Of a DNA stretch of 64,000 bases, positions 55,125 to 64,000 are shown in pieces. The stretch covers positions 2,046,001-2,110,000 of the forward strand of contig NC_022576.1 in assembly GCF_000477435.1 (NCBI RefSeq), written 5' to 3'. The DNA comes from Candidatus Symbiobacter mobilis CR. Lineage in GTDB: Bacteria; Pseudomonadota; Gammaproteobacteria; Burkholderiales; Burkholderiaceae_C. The position numbers and the translations under genes were made by a program. Below the pieces are notes generated by a model. The model was not told the DNA's origin and ran no database searches. It was given only the letters and a program-made list of their open reading frames with translations. Each line of letters begins with the position of its first letter. The stretch's first letter is position 1.

Positions 55125-57139
55125 CGCATCACGAACCACAGCACCAGCAGCAGGGTGCCGAAGCTATAGAGAAGGTACACAGCAATGCGCCCGCGCTGCA
55201 ACAGGGCGACGAAGCCGGAAATGCGCTCGACGAGCGCGGCGACGGGAAGGTATAGCCCGCGCCAGAAGGGGTCTTCGAGCGTGACCCGGTACTGCGGCTG
55301 GGTATCCCAGGGGCTGGGCAGATTGCGATGCATGAGGAAGAACGGCGCAAAGATCTGGCGGATCGGCTGGCCGAAGCCTTCGGCGCTGTCTTGCATGCGT
55401 GCATTGGCCACGGGGTACCCGCAGCCCCAGGCCGGAACGCGCCGTACCCGGCCGTGGTACCGCTTGCGAACCAGATAGAACGTCAGCCCCACGGTACACA
55501 GCACGCCCAACAGGAACAACAGCGGCGCATAGCTTGCGCGTTCGACATCGACGGGAACCAGCAGCCAGGACGCCCCCTGCGACGATGGCGCAAGCACCCC
55601 ACCGACGAGCATCCGGGTAACGGGCGCCATCCACGCGATGACTTGGTTCGGGAACAGCCCCAGCAGCACGCAACCCGCAGCGAGCCAGAGCATCCCGATC
55701 CGTTCACGGATACCAGCATCGCGTGCGGTGGCGATTTTTTCCTCGCGTGGCTGGCCCAGAAAGACGACGCCGAAATACTTGACCATCGTGTACCCGGAGA
55801 GCGCGGCGACAAGCGCGACCCACGCAGCCAGCACGGGGACGAGCATGTCCAGCGAAGAACTGGGCAGCCCGGTCGTGAACAAAAAGGTTTGCAACAACAG
55901 CCATTCGGCGACGAAGCCCCCGAAGGGCGGCAGCCCTGCGCAAGCCAGCACGCCGACGAGCGTGGGCCAACCTACCCAGGGCATGAATCGCAACAGTCCC
56001 CCCAGCTTGCCCAGACTGCGCTCCCCTGTGGCGTGCATCACCGCGCCCGTGCTGCAAAACAGCAGGCCTTTGAAAAAAGCGTGGCTAAGCATGTGGTACA
56101 GCGCGGCAGTCAGCGCCAGTGCGGCGAAGGTGGACATCGCATACGCAGCACACAGCAGCGCCAGCCCCAGCCCCGTGCAGATCAGCCCGATGTTCTCGAT
56201 CGAGGAATAGGCGAGCAGGCGTTTCATCTCCGTCTGCACGGTCGAAAACACGACGCCAAACAGCGCGGTACACAGCCCCAGCAGCATCAACGCCAGCCCC
56301 CACCACCACAGAGGGTGCGCAAGCAAATCAAAAGCGACGCGGAGCAACCCATACAGCGCAATCTTGAGCATCACCCCGCTCATCAACGCCGAAAAGGGCG
56401 ACGGGGCAGCGGGGTGTGCCTCCGGCAACCAGGCATGGACGGGAAGCAAGCCCGCCTTCGCGCCGAAACCGAACACCGCCAGCGCAAAAGCGACGGAAGC
56501 CCAGCCGTTGGGGAGTTGCTGCGCACGCATGTTGGCAAAGGTGTAGTCCCCCGTATTGGCCTGCAACAGCCCGAAACACAGAAAGATGGCCAATGCCCCG
56601 ATGTGTGCGATCAGCAGGTACAGATACCCCGCGCGGCGAATGTCGGGAATGCGGTGGTTGGTAATGACCAGGAAGAACGAGGACAGCGCCATCGATTCCC
56701 ACATCACCATAAAGGCATAGGCATCGTCGGCCAGCACCACCAGCACGATGCTGGCGAGGAAGACGTGGTACTCCAGGCAGATCAAGCCCGGCGCAGTGCC
56801 CTCCCCCGTGCGGAAATACCCTGCGGCGAAGGTCGAAATACCCGCAGACGCAGCGCCGATGAGCGCAAGGAAAAAGGCTGAGAGGGCATCCAGCCGCAAG
56901 TGAAACGGCAGGTTAGGCAGGCCCAAGGGCAAGATGGCGTGCTGCGTCGGCCCCAAAGTAGCCACCACCCCCACAGCCAATAACACCAGTGACAGCACGG
57001 CCCCGGTGGGAAACAACACCAGCGCGACAAAGCGCAACCGCCGCATCGCCACCACCCCCGCCACCCCGATAAGCAGCCACGCCACCACCACAGCCAAAGC
57101 CCAATCCAGGCTTGCCCATGGGCGCAGAAAGTCGGTCAT
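55121..57139 (-). CDS. complex I-like large membrane subunit (HyfB / NuoL-like)
   Basis: The 672-residue protein is the first gene of the cluster and the largest antiporter-like subunit. Typical blocks are YHVFLASIVLVVLADDAYAF, ESMALSSFFLVI, FGAKAGLLPVHAWLPEAHPA, LLAYSSIENIGLICTGLGL and HMLSHAFFKGLLF. About sixteen helices are visible, with a C-terminal extension that resembles HyfB/HycC rather than NuoL. It should translocate ions as part of a redox-driven complex. The 74 bp upstream separate it from panC and show no clear ribosome-binding site. Confidence 0.92.
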   Translation of the reverse strand: MTDFLRPWASLDWALAVVVAWLLIGVAGVVAMRRLRFVALVLFPTGAVLSLVLLAVGVVATLGPTQHAILPLGLPNLPFHLRLDALSAFFLALIGAASAGISTFAAGYFRTGEGTAPGLICLEYHVFLASIVLVVLADDAYAFMVMWESMALSSFFLVITNHRIPDIRRAGYLYLLIAHIGALAIFLCFGLLQANTGDYTFANMRAQQLPNGWASVAFALAVFGFGAKAGLLPVHAWLPEAHPAAPSPFSALMSGVMLKIALYGLLRVAFDLLAHPLWWWGLALMLLGLCTALFGVVFSTVQTEMKRLLAYSSIENIGLICTGLGLALLCAAYAMSTFAALALTAALYHMLSHAFFKGLLFCSTGAVMHATGERSLGKLGGLLRFMPWVGWPTLVGVLACAGLPPFGGFVAEWLLLQTFLFTTGLPSSSLDMLVPVLAAWVALVAALSGYTMVKYFGVVFLGQPREEKIATARDAGIRERIGMLWLAAGCVLLGLFPNQVIAWMAPVTRMLVGGVLAPSSQGASWLLVPVDVERASYAPLLFLLGVLCTVGLTFYLVRKRYHGRVRRVPAWGCGYPVANARMQDSAEGFGQPIRQIFAPFFLMHRNLPSPWDTQPQYRVTLEDPFWRGLYLPVAALVERISGFVALLQRGRIAVYLLYSFGTLLLVLWFVMR

Positions 57140-57213
57140 TGCGGGTGTGAAAGTGGGGAAGGGAGGATGTTACTGCGGGGGGGGTGGGGGCGTGATACGG
57201 CAATTCCGGTGCT

Positions 57214-58092
57214 CTATGGGGCCTCGGCGCATCCACCCAACTCTCCTACCAGTAGGTTGTCGATCAATCTGGTACGTCCCAATCTGGCAGCGCCGAGCAC
57301 GATCAGTCGGTCTGCTGCGATGGGGGTGGCCAGGTCTTGTGGGGTGGGTTCCTGCAAATCAGCACTGCGGCGTATGCACAGATAGTCCACGCTCCATCCA
57401 CGCGCCTGCATGGCCTGGGTTGCCTGGGTTTCGAGGCTGGGGACATCCTGCGCACCGTCGCGCAGCGCCTGGGCCATCGTCCGCAGCGTTTGGGAGAGCT
57501 GCACGGCCTCCACCCGCTCGGCGGCATCGAGATAGCGGTTGCGCGAGGACAGCGCCAGCCCGTCCTTGCTGCGCACAGTCGGGTGGCCGACTACGTCGAT
57601 GGGCAAGGCAAACTGCGCAACGAGCTGGCGAACGACGAGCAGTTGCTGGTAGTCCTTATCCCCGAATACGGCGACTGCCGGGCGAACGATCCCGAACAGC
57701 TTGAGCAGCACCGTGCTGACCCCCACGAAAAACCCTGGGCGGAAATGCCCTTCCAGGATGTCTGCCAGTGCGGCGGGTGGATGCACCTTGTACGTTTGCG
57801 GAACGGGGTACAGCTCCGCTTCCGCAGGGGCGAAGACGACATCGCAACCCTCGCGCTCCAGCGCTTCGTAGTCTTCTTGCGGGGTGCGTGGATAGGTGTC
57901 GAAATCTTCGTGCGGGAGGAATTGCAGCCGGTTGACGAAGAGGCTGGCCACGGTCACGTCGCCCAGCACACAGGCACGCTGTACCAGCGCAAGATGGCCC
58001 TCGTGCAAATTGCCCATCGTCGGGACGAAGGCGGGTCGGTGAAACGCTGCGAGATGCTGCCGAAGTGCAGCGATGGTCTGGACGATAAGCAT
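57214..58092 (-). CDS. panC: pantothenate synthetase
   Basis: PanC condenses pantoate and beta-alanine with ATP. The 292-residue product has the HIGH-like [14 protein letters not shown] near residue 21, [18 protein letters not shown], the KMSKS-like [10 protein letters not shown], and [17 protein letters not shown]. In most PanC proteins the third segment reads FVNPxQF; here it is FVNRLQF, a small change near the pantoate site. ATG at 58092 is chosen because the upstream frame is noise. It lies 40 bp after panB in the same operon. Confidence 0.95.
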   Translation of the reverse strand: MLIVQTIAALRQHLAAFHRPAFVPTMGNLHEGHLALVQRACVLGDVTVASLFVNRLQFLPHEDFDTYPRTPQEDYEALEREGCDVVFAPAEAELYPVPQTYKVHPPAALADILEGHFRPGFFVGVSTVLLKLFGIVRPAVAVFGDKDYQQLLVVRQLVAQFALPIDVVGHPTVRSKDGLALSSRNRYLDAAERVEAVQLSQTLRTMAQALRDGAQDVPSLETQATQAMQARGWSVDYLCIRRSADLQEPTPQDLATPIAADRLIVLGAARLGRTRLIDNLLVGELGGCAEAP

Positions 58093-58132
58093 GGAAGCGA
58101 AAGAACGGAAAGAACGCGCGGACGACCTGTGC

Positions 58133-59026
58133 CTACCAGGCATGCAAGCTGTCGTCGGGGAAACTGCCGTCTTTGACGGCGCACACATACGACCGCAGCG
58201 CAGCCTCGATGCCGCCGCCTTCGGCCAGAAAGTTGCGCACGAAGCGTGGTGTACGGCCCAGCCCGACCCCCAGCACATCGTGCAACACCAGCACCTGCCC
58301 GGCGGTGCCGCGCCCGGAGCCAATGCCAATCGTTGGGCAATGGGCCAACGCTGCGGTGATGTCCGCAGCCACCTGCGCCCGCACCATCTCCAACACCAGC
58401 ATGGCGGCGCCAGCCTCTTGCAAGGCCACGGCGTGCGTGCGCAGCCTGGATGCATCGTCAGCCGTGTTGCCTTGCACGCGGTAGCCCCCCAGGGCGTGGA
58501 CGCTTTGCGGCGTCAGCCCGAGGTGCGCGCAGACGGGGATGCCCCGCTCGGTCAGGCAACGTACAGTGTCCGTCGTCCACCCTCCCCCTTCCAGCTTGAC
58601 CATGTGCGCGCCGGCCTGCATCAGGGCCACGGCGTTGCGCAGCGCTTGCGAGGGAGATTCGTGGTACGAGCCATAAGGCAAGTCTGCGATCACCATGGCC
58701 GTACCGCTCGTGCGGGCCAGCCCGCGTGCAACGCATTCGACGTGGTAGCACATCGCATCCATCCGCACGGGTACCGTGCTGGGGTGGCCTTGGCAGACCA
58801 TTCCCAGCGAATCGCCGACAAGGATGGCGTCGACCCCCGCTGCGTCGGCCACGGCTGCGAACGTGGCGTCGTAGGCCGTAAGCATGGCGATGGCTTCCCG
58901 CCGCGTATGCATCTCGCGCAGGCGGGGCAGGGTGAAGGGTTTGCGCTGCTCTGCACGTTGCCCTATGTGTGGCCCTAGCCCTGTATGCAGCCCTGCGCAG
59001 TCGTTGGAAGGCATGGTTGGGGTCAT
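58133..59026 (-). CDS. panB: 3-methyl-2-oxobutanoate hydroxymethyltransferase
   Basis: PanB makes ketopantoate from 2-oxoisovalerate and methylene-THF. The 297-residue product carries [15 protein letters not shown], the metal-binding [32 protein letters not shown] and the catalytic [16 protein letters not shown] segment. In place of the more usual GAGxxCDGQ the latter reads [12 protein letters not shown] at 59026 or 59014 are both possible. It begins 12 bp after nadB. Confidence 0.95.
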   Translation of the reverse strand: MTPTMPSNDCAGLHTGLGPHIGQRAEQRKPFTLPRLREMHTRREAIAMLTAYDATFAAVADAAGVDAILVGDSLGMVCQGHPSTVPVRMDAMCYHVECVARGLARTSGTAMVIADLPYGSYHESPSQALRNAVALMQAGAHMVKLEGGGWTTDTVRCLTERGIPVCAHLGLTPQSVHALGGYRVQGNTADDASRLRTHAVALQEAGAAMLVLEMVRAQVAADITAALAHCPTIGIGSGRGTAGQVLVLHDVLGVGLGRTPRFVRNFLAEGGGIEAALRSYVCAVKDGSFPDDSLHAW

Positions 59027-59038
59027 CGGCTACATCGG

Positions 59039-60634
59039 CTAACGGCGAGGGGCCAAGATGGTGGGGCGCGCCTCGGGCAGCAGATCGGGGTAGTCCCGGC
59101 TGCAATGCAGCCCCCGGCTTTCGTGGCGCTGCTGCGCGCTGCGAACGATCAGCTCCGCGACGAGAACGAGGTTGCGCACTTCCAGCAAATCGCGCGTGAT
59201 GGGACAGTGCGCGTAGTACTCGTGGATTTCACTGCGCAACAGGGCGATGCGGTGTTGGGCGCGATCGAGCCGCTTGTTCGTGCGGACGATGCCAACGTAG
59301 TCCCACATGAAACGGCGCAATTCGTCCCAGTTGTGCGAAAGGATCACGGCCTCGTCTGCATCGCTGACCTGGCTGACATCCCAGGCCGGCAGCGCGGGAA
59401 CGGGCCGGTTGCCTTGGCGGACGATGTGTTCCACCGCAGCCTGCGCAAAAACCATGCATTCGACCAGGGAGTTGCTGGCAAGGCGGTTGGCCCCATGCAG
59501 GCCGGTACATGCCATTTCTCCAATGGCGTACAGGCCCTGCAGAGGCGTTTTGCCGTCGAGGTCGGTGGCTACCCCGCCGCATGCATAGTGCGCAGCGGGA
59601 ACGACGGGAATCGGCTGTTTGGCGATGTCGATGCCCAGTTCCAGGCACCGTTGGTGGATGGTGGGGAAGTGCTCGATCAGGAATGCTTCGCTCTGGTGGC
59701 TGATGTCGAGGTAGACGCAGTCGTGACCGCCTTTTTTCATCTCGAAGTCGATCGCACGCGCAACGATGTCCCGGGGAGCCAGCTCTGCACGCGGGTCGTG
59801 ACGAGGCATGAACCGCGTGCCATCGGGCAATAGCAATTTCCCCCCTTCCCCGCGAACGGCTTCGCTGATCAGAAACGATTTGGCGTGGGGGTGGTAAAGG
59901 CAAGTCGGGTGGAACTGGATGAACTCCATGTTCTGGACCCGGCAGCCTGCGCGGTACGCGGCTGCGATGCCGTCGCCCGTCGCGGTATCAGGGTTGGTGG
60001 TGTAGAGGTACACCTTGCCCAGCCCCCCCGTGGCCAAGATCGTATGGCTCGCTGCGAAGGTCAGCACCTGGCCCGTGGCGTTATCCAGCGCGTACAGCCC
60101 AAGGCAACGCTTGCCGGGCAAACCCAGCTTGCGCGTCGTAATCAGATCGACCAGGGTATGTTGCTCGCACAGCGTGATGTTGGGCGCTTCGAGCACGGCC
60201 TGCATCAGCGACCGCTGGACGGCGGCGCCTGTGGCGTCCGTGACATGGACGATGCGCCGTGCGCTATGCCCACCCTCCCGGCCCAGGTGCAACTTGCCAT
60301 CGTGTTCCGAAAAAGATACCCCCATTTTTTGGAGCCAACCGATGGCATGGGGGGCGTGCTCGACGACAAAACGGGTGACGGTGGGGTCACACAACCCTGC
60401 ACCGGCGATCAGCGTGTCTTGCACGTGGGCGTCGAAGCTGTCGTTTTGATCCCAAACGGCGGCAATACCTCCCTGCGCCCAGCAACTCGAACCATCGCAG
60501 CGATGGCTTTTGGTGAGCACGGCGACCGAGCAAGTACGGGGCAAAAGCAGTGCGGCGCTGAGTCCAGCCAAACCACTGCCGACGATGAGCACGTCAAAAG
60601 AACGTGGAGAAGTAGGGGAAGTAGGGGAGGTCAT
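59039..60634 (-). CDS. nadB: L-aspartate oxidase
   Basis: NadB oxidises aspartate to iminoaspartate, the first step of de novo NAD synthesis. The 531-residue flavoprotein has the FAD-binding VLIVGSGLAGLSAALLL near residue 16, SSCWAQGGIAAV, HPTCLYHPHAKSFLISEAVR with the catalytic Arg region, and GLYAIGEMACTGLHGANRLA. ATG at 60634 is followed by a short Thr/Ser/Pro repeat (TSPTSPTSP). It is the first gene of nadB-panB-panC, two cofactor pathways sharing one operon. nadA and nadC are not in the window. Confidence 0.95.
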   Translation of the reverse strand: MTSPTSPTSPRSFDVLIVGSGLAGLSAALLLPRTCSVAVLTKSHRCDGSSCWAQGGIAAVWDQNDSFDAHVQDTLIAGAGLCDPTVTRFVVEHAPHAIGWLQKMGVSFSEHDGKLHLGREGGHSARRIVHVTDATGAAVQRSLMQAVLEAPNITLCEQHTLVDLITTRKLGLPGKRCLGLYALDNATGQVLTFAASHTILATGGLGKVYLYTTNPDTATGDGIAAAYRAGCRVQNMEFIQFHPTCLYHPHAKSFLISEAVRGEGGKLLLPDGTRFMPRHDPRAELAPRDIVARAIDFEMKKGGHDCVYLDISHQSEAFLIEHFPTIHQRCLELGIDIAKQPIPVVPAAHYACGGVATDLDGKTPLQGLYAIGEMACTGLHGANRLASNSLVECMVFAQAAVEHIVRQGNRPVPALPAWDVSQVSDADEAVILSHNWDELRRFMWDYVGIVRTNKRLDRAQHRIALLRSEIHEYYAHCPITRDLLEVRNLVLVAELIVRSAQQRHESRGLHCSRDYPDLLPEARPTILAPRR

Positions 60635-60904
60635 ACGAAACCGGAACCGAGCTGACGAGCGGCCACAAGGCCCGCGCCGATAGCCAATACTGGGCGAGAA
60701 GGCCTGAGCATATACGTTCTCTGCCGTGCCTGAGGGCTGGGTTTTTCTGCGGCTTTTCCGATTTGTGGGGACACAATCGACGCTTCTGCCCCATCCAGGA
60801 CTTCCGCACAATTGTCTTGGCTAGGCCTATCCACGCAGGCCATACAAAGCCGTACAGCCAGCGGGTATCACGACGCTGTCCCTCACCCACCACCGGAGTT
60901 ACCC

Positions 60905-62890
60905 ATGCTGTATCCAGACCATTTCGATGTCATCGTCGTTGGTGGAGGGCACGCCGGGACGGAGGCTGCGTTGGCGGCGGCGCGGATGGGGTGCAAAACG
61001 CTGCTGTTGACGCACCAGGTCGAAACCCTGGGTCAGATGAGCTGCAACCCGTCGATCGGGGGCATCGGCAAGGGGCATTTGGTCAAGGAAGTCGATGCGC
61101 TGGGTGGCGCGATGGCGCTGGCCACCGACGAAAGCGGCATCCAGTTCCGCATCCTCAATTCGAGCAAGGGCTACGCAGTGCGTGCCACACGTGCCCAAGC
61201 GGATCGGCTGCTGTACCGCGCGGCGATTCGCACCAGGATCGAGAACCAGCCCGGGTTGTGTCTGTTCCAGCAGGCTGTCGATGACATTCTGGTGCAGGGA
61301 GACCGCGTTACGGGCGTGGTCACGCAGATGGGCATTCGCTTTGCTGCCACGACTGTCGTGCTGACTGCGGGTACCTTTTTGAACGGATTGATCCACATTG
61401 GCCTTCAGCATTGCCCCGCTGGCCGTGCGGGGGATGTCTCTTCGACGGCGCTGGCAGCGCGTCTGATGGAGTTGCAGCTTCCACAGGGCAGGCTCAAAAC
61501 GGGCACCCCCCCGCGCATTGATGCTAGGACGATTGACTTTTCCCGATGTACCGCACAGCCGGGGGATGGGATGCCCGGCGGGTTGCATGGCGGGATGCCG
61601 GTATTCAGTTTTTTGGGCACGCCACAGATGCACCCGCAGCAAGTGCCGTGCTGGATCACCCATACCAACGAGCGCACGCACGACATCATTCGCAGTGGTC
61701 TGGATCGCAGCCCGTTGTTCCGAGGCAAGATCGAAGGCATCGGCCCCCGGTATTGCCCCAGTATCGAAGACAAGATTCACCGGTTTGCCGACAAGGACAG
61801 CCACCAAATCTTCCTCGAACCCGAAGGGCTGACAACAACTGAGTACTACCCGAACGGAATCAGCACCAGTCTTCCCTTCGATATTCAGCTCGCCCTGGTG
61901 CGCAGCCTGCCTGGGCTGGAAAGCGCGTACATCCTGCGCAGCGGCTATGCCATCGAGTACGACTACTACGACCCGCGTGCGCTCCACAGCACGTTCGAGA
62001 CCCGCCAAATCGCCGGATTGTTTTTCGCAGGCCAGATCAATGGAACGACGGGCTACGAGGAGGCCGCAGCGCAAGGCTTATACGCTGGGGTCAATGCAGC
62101 GCTTCGTTCTGGCGCACGGTGCGCGTGGACGGGGGACAGTTGGACCCCGGCGCGCAACGAAGCCTATCTTGGCGTGATGATCGACGACCTGATTACCCGT
62201 GGCGTGACCGAACCGTACCGCATGTTTACCAGCCGTGCGGAATTTCGACTGCAACTGCGCGAGGACAACGCCGATTTGCGCCTCACCGAAACCGGGCGCA
62301 AGCTCGGATTGGTCGACGATCAGCGCTGGGATGCGTTTTGCCGCAAGCGTGACGCCGTTTCACGTGAAACGGAGCGACTGCGTTCCACCTGGGTAGGCCC
62401 GCACAACCTGGATGCGGAAGAGGCAGCCCGGATATTCGGGCGTGCGCTGGAGCATGAATACAACTTGGCCGATCTGCTACGCAGGCCCGATGTGCATTAC
62501 GAGGGCCTCATGACCATGGCAGGTGGCAAGTTTGCCAGCGATGTTTCCCGTGAAACATCGCGCGAGATGGTGGCAGCGCAGGAACAGGTCGAAATCGAGG
62601 CAAAGTACGCCGGGTACATCCAGCGCCAACAAGGGGACATCGCACGCGCCGCGCACCACGAGCACCTCGAATTGCCGCCCGATCTCGACTACATGGGCAT
62701 TGCATCGCTGAGCATTGAGGTACGGCAGATTCTGCACAAGCACAAGCCGCGCACCTTGGGGCAGGCGTCGCGGTTGTCCGGGGTGACTCCGGCGGCCATC
62801 TCGCTGCTGCTGGTGTATCTCAAAAAACACCCAGCGATAGGGAAAAAATCCCTCGGCGACAGCCTTGATTCCGAGAATCTGGATACGTAG
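60905..62890 (+). CDS. mnmG: tRNA uridine-5-carboxymethylaminomethyl modification enzyme MnmG (GidA)
   Basis: MnmG, with MnmE, modifies the wobble uridine of several tRNAs using FAD. The 661-residue product has the FAD-binding [17 protein letters not shown] near residue 10, [46 protein letters not shown], and the C-terminal [23 protein letters not shown] at 60905 has GGAG upstream. Two parS-like palindromes lie inside the gene and both encode VSRET. In most proteobacteria rsmG and parAB follow; here a convergent sulfur-transfer gene follows. The TAG stop sits in a short match to the repeat family at 47329. Confidence 0.96.
   Translation: MLYPDHFDVIVVGGGHAGTEAALAAARMGCKTLLLTHQVETLGQMSCNPSIGGIGKGHLVKEVDALGGAMALATDESGIQFRILNSSKGYAVRATRAQADRLLYRAAIRTRIENQPGLCLFQQAVDDILVQGDRVTGVVTQMGIRFAATTVVLTAGTFLNGLIHIGLQHCPAGRAGDVSSTALAARLMELQLPQGRLKTGTPPRIDARTIDFSRCTAQPGDGMPGGLHGGMPVFSFLGTPQMHPQQVPCWITHTNERTHDIIRSGLDRSPLFRGKIEGIGPRYCPSIEDKIHRFADKDSHQIFLEPEGLTTTEYYPNGISTSLPFDIQLALVRSLPGLESAYILRSGYAIEYDYYDPRALHSTFETRQIAGLFFAGQINGTTGYEEAAAQGLYAGVNAALRSGARCAWTGDSWTPARNEAYLGVMIDDLITRGVTEPYRMFTSRAEFRLQLREDNADLRLTETGRKLGLVDDQRWDAFCRKRDAVSRETERLRSTWVGPHNLDAEEAARIFGRALEHEYNLADLLRRPDVHYEGLMTMAGGKFASDVSRETSREMVAAQEQVEIEAKYAGYIQRQQGDIARAAHHEHLELPPDLDYMGIASLSIEVRQILHKHKPRTLGQASRLSGVTPAAISLLLVYLKKHPAIGKKSLGDSLDSENLDT
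62356..62371. promoter_or_regulatory. parS-like ParB binding site 1 (inside mnmG)
   Basis: The perfect palindrome CGTTTCACGTGAAACG matches the classical parS TGTTTCACGTGAAACA at 14 of 16 positions, with the two differences being the outer pair. It encodes VSRET in the mnmG frame. Confidence 0.7.
62542..62557. promoter_or_regulatory. parS-like ParB binding site 2 (inside mnmG)
   Basis: TGTTTCCCGTGAAACA matches the classical parS at 15 of 16 positions. It lies 186 bp after site 1 and also encodes VSRET. Confidence 0.7.
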
Positions 62891-62902
62891 AACCCATTTC
62901 AG
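62888..62902 (+). repeat. possible remnant of the MITE-like terminal repeat at the mnmG stop
   Basis: TAGAACCCATTTCAG matches the element end TAGAACCTATTTCAG at 14 of 15 bases, and its first three bases are the mnmG stop codon. It is short, so chance is possible. Confidence 0.4.
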
Positions 62903-62931
62903 CCCCATCCCGGCAGCAACCCGACGATCGA

Positions 62932-64000
62932 TCAAACGAACAGATTGACGTTCGAACGGTCGGCTTGTTCGAGGTACATCGCCACGCCACCGAATTCGAC
63001 GCCGTCGATCAGCTCTTCCTGCTTGATTCCCATCAGATCCATCGACATCGTGCAAGCGACAAGGCGCACGCCCGATTCCTGCGCGATCTTGACCAGCTCG
63101 GGGAGCGAAGACACATTCTTGCGCTGCATGATGGCCTTGATCATGCTCGTTCCAGCACCGCACATATTCATTTTGGAAAGGACGAGCTTGTCGGTGCCAC
63201 GGGGCATCATCCAGCCGAACATGCGCTCGACGAAGTTTTTGGAGACCTTCACGCATTCTTTGCGACGCAGGGCATTCAGCCCCCAGAAGGTGAAGAACAG
63301 CGTGACCGGGCTTCCCATCGCCGCTGCTCCCGTGGCGATGACGAATGCGGCCATGACCTTGTCGAAATCGCTGCTAAAGACGATGATCGTCTTGCCCGAT
63401 CCCCCCGAAGGCAGCGCGGCAGGCGCCGGAGCGGCTTGCCCCTGTTTGCGGATCACTGCGGTCGTTCCGGCAGCTTGGGCTTGCAAGCTCAGCAGCTCGT
63501 TGCCAGTGACCTTGCACCAGGAGCGCACGTCGCCGGGGAAACCCGGATCCGTCGCGGTGATTTCGAGCACTTGGCGGGGTTGCAGCGTGTCGATGGTCTG
63601 CTTGATGCGCAGGATCGGGCCGGGGCATTGCAAGCCGCAGGCATCAATGCGCACTGCGGGAACATTCGATTCCAGCGGTTGGGGCGCTTGCTGCGCGCCG
63701 GAGTCATCGACCAACTCGGCTTCCGTATGCTCGGGTTTGGCGAATAGCCCGAGCTTGGCTTCGTACGTCAGGTACCCGCCGGACAGGTTCCGGCAGCGGA
63801 ACCCGTGTTGCAACAAGATGCGGCACGCCAAATACCCACGCAGCCCCACCTTGCAGTACACGAGCCATTCCTTGTCCTTGGCCAGCTCGCTCATACGCGA
63901 ACGCAAGTCGTTGAGTGGAATATGTATCGCGCCGGGGATCATCCCCAGTTCGACTTCGGCAGGGTCGCGCACGTCAAGCAGCCCTTGATCTGGCTTCGGA
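62932..64000 (-). CDS. multidomain sulfur-transfer protein: rhodanese, TusA-like and DsrE-like domains, partial
   Basis: The frame stays open to the right edge, so only the C-terminal 355 or so residues are seen. The visible order is rhodanese (LLDVRDPAE with active-site loop VYCKVGLRG), a TusA-like domain (ACGLQCPGPILRIKQTID) and a DsrE/F-like domain (IIVFSSDFDKVMAAFVIA, with Cys in LVACTMSMDLMGI). This is the C-terminal half of coenzyme A-disulfide-reductase-like flavoproteins that carry sulfur-handling domains; the NAD(P)H/FAD part would lie beyond the edge. It is convergent with mnmG. A role in persulfide or CoA-persulfide handling is inference. Confidence 0.8.
   Translation of the reverse strand, partial: PKPDQGLLDVRDPAEVELGMIPGAIHIPLNDLRSRMSELAKDKEWLVYCKVGLRGYLACRILLQHGFRCRNLSGGYLTYEAKLGLFAKPEHTEAELVDDSGAQQAPQPLESNVPAVRIDACGLQCPGPILRIKQTIDTLQPRQVLEITATDPGFPGDVRSWCKVTGNELLSLQAQAAGTTAVIRKQGQAAPAPAALPSGGSGKTIIVFSSDFDKVMAAFVIATGAAAMGSPVTLFFTFWGLNALRRKECVKVSKNFVERMFGWMMPRGTDKLVLSKMNMCGAGTSMIKAIMQRKNVSSLPELVKIAQESGVRLVACTMSMDLMGIKQEELIDGVEFGGVAMYLEQADRSNVNLFV

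Noticed and set aside
55328..56881. 517-residue open frame on the plus strand opposite the HyfB-type gene
   Set aside because: It is rich in Gln, His, Arg and Pro with no domain, and it is exactly antisense to a clear membrane protein; long antisense frames are expected in GC-rich genes.

Overview
The window looks like a chromosomal stretch of a GC-rich Gram-negative bacterium, most likely a betaproteobacterium of the order Burkholderiales (Comamonadaceae-like). The support is protein-level family resemblance together with gene sets such as a lone EIIA-HPr-EI phosphotransferase, recA-recX and panB-panC. This placement is inference; there is no rRNA here to anchor it. Coding density is high, many adjacent genes overlap by ATGA or GTGA, and no CRISPR array, prophage or transposase gene was seen.

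Layout. 1-4.1 kb (minus strand): a lipoprotein/FecR pair, a regulatory-type PTS (EIIA-HPr-EI) and a zinc-ribbon protein. 4.2-11.7 kb: housekeeping genes pgpA, pncC, engB, lplT, alr, a degenerate HD-domain regulator, recA, recX and mscL. 12.1-15.3 kb: an apparently truncated small gene next to a repeat, two near-identical secreted Cache-domain proteins and a methyl-accepting chemotaxis protein. 15.5-22.7 kb: glgC, a CheB-CheR-PAS fusion, a PAS-GGDEF-EAL protein and a tRNA-Thr(CGU) with terminator. 23-26.7 kb (minus): ybeY, a Bcr/CflA-type transporter and a membrane-anchored metallophosphatase. 27-32.4 kb: a very large hybrid histidine kinase overlapping a REC-HD-GYP protein. 32.4-37.1 kb (minus): a metal-chelate ABC transporter operon led by a response regulator and ending in a DUF364-type protein. 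37.3-46.4 kb: a second hybrid kinase, then an operon of a solute-binding protein, a third hybrid kinase and a REC-PAS-GGDEF-EAL protein. 46.3-48.7 kb: two uncharacterised proteins separated by a repeat-rich gap. 48.7-57.1 kb (minus): a six-gene membrane complex of the complex I / group 4 hydrogenase superfamily whose large subunit lacks the nickel cysteines, plus a metallo-beta-lactamase-fold protein. 57.2-64 kb: nadB-panB-panC (minus), mnmG (plus) carrying two parS-like sites, and a rhodanese-TusA-DsrE protein cut by the window edge.

How it fits together. Sensing dominates 12-46 kb: an MCP, a CheB-CheR fusion, three hybrid kinases that each end in an Hpt domain, two response regulators with unlike outputs and two GGDEF-EAL proteins plus one HD-GYP protein for cyclic-di-GMP turnover. 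This points to a motile, environmentally responsive lifestyle.

The most unusual items are the hydrogenase-like complex without a NiFe site, the two parS-like palindromes inside mnmG that both encode VSRET, a MITE-like repeat whose ends supply stop codons to several genes, and a 32-bp inverted repeat flanking one hybrid kinase gene.
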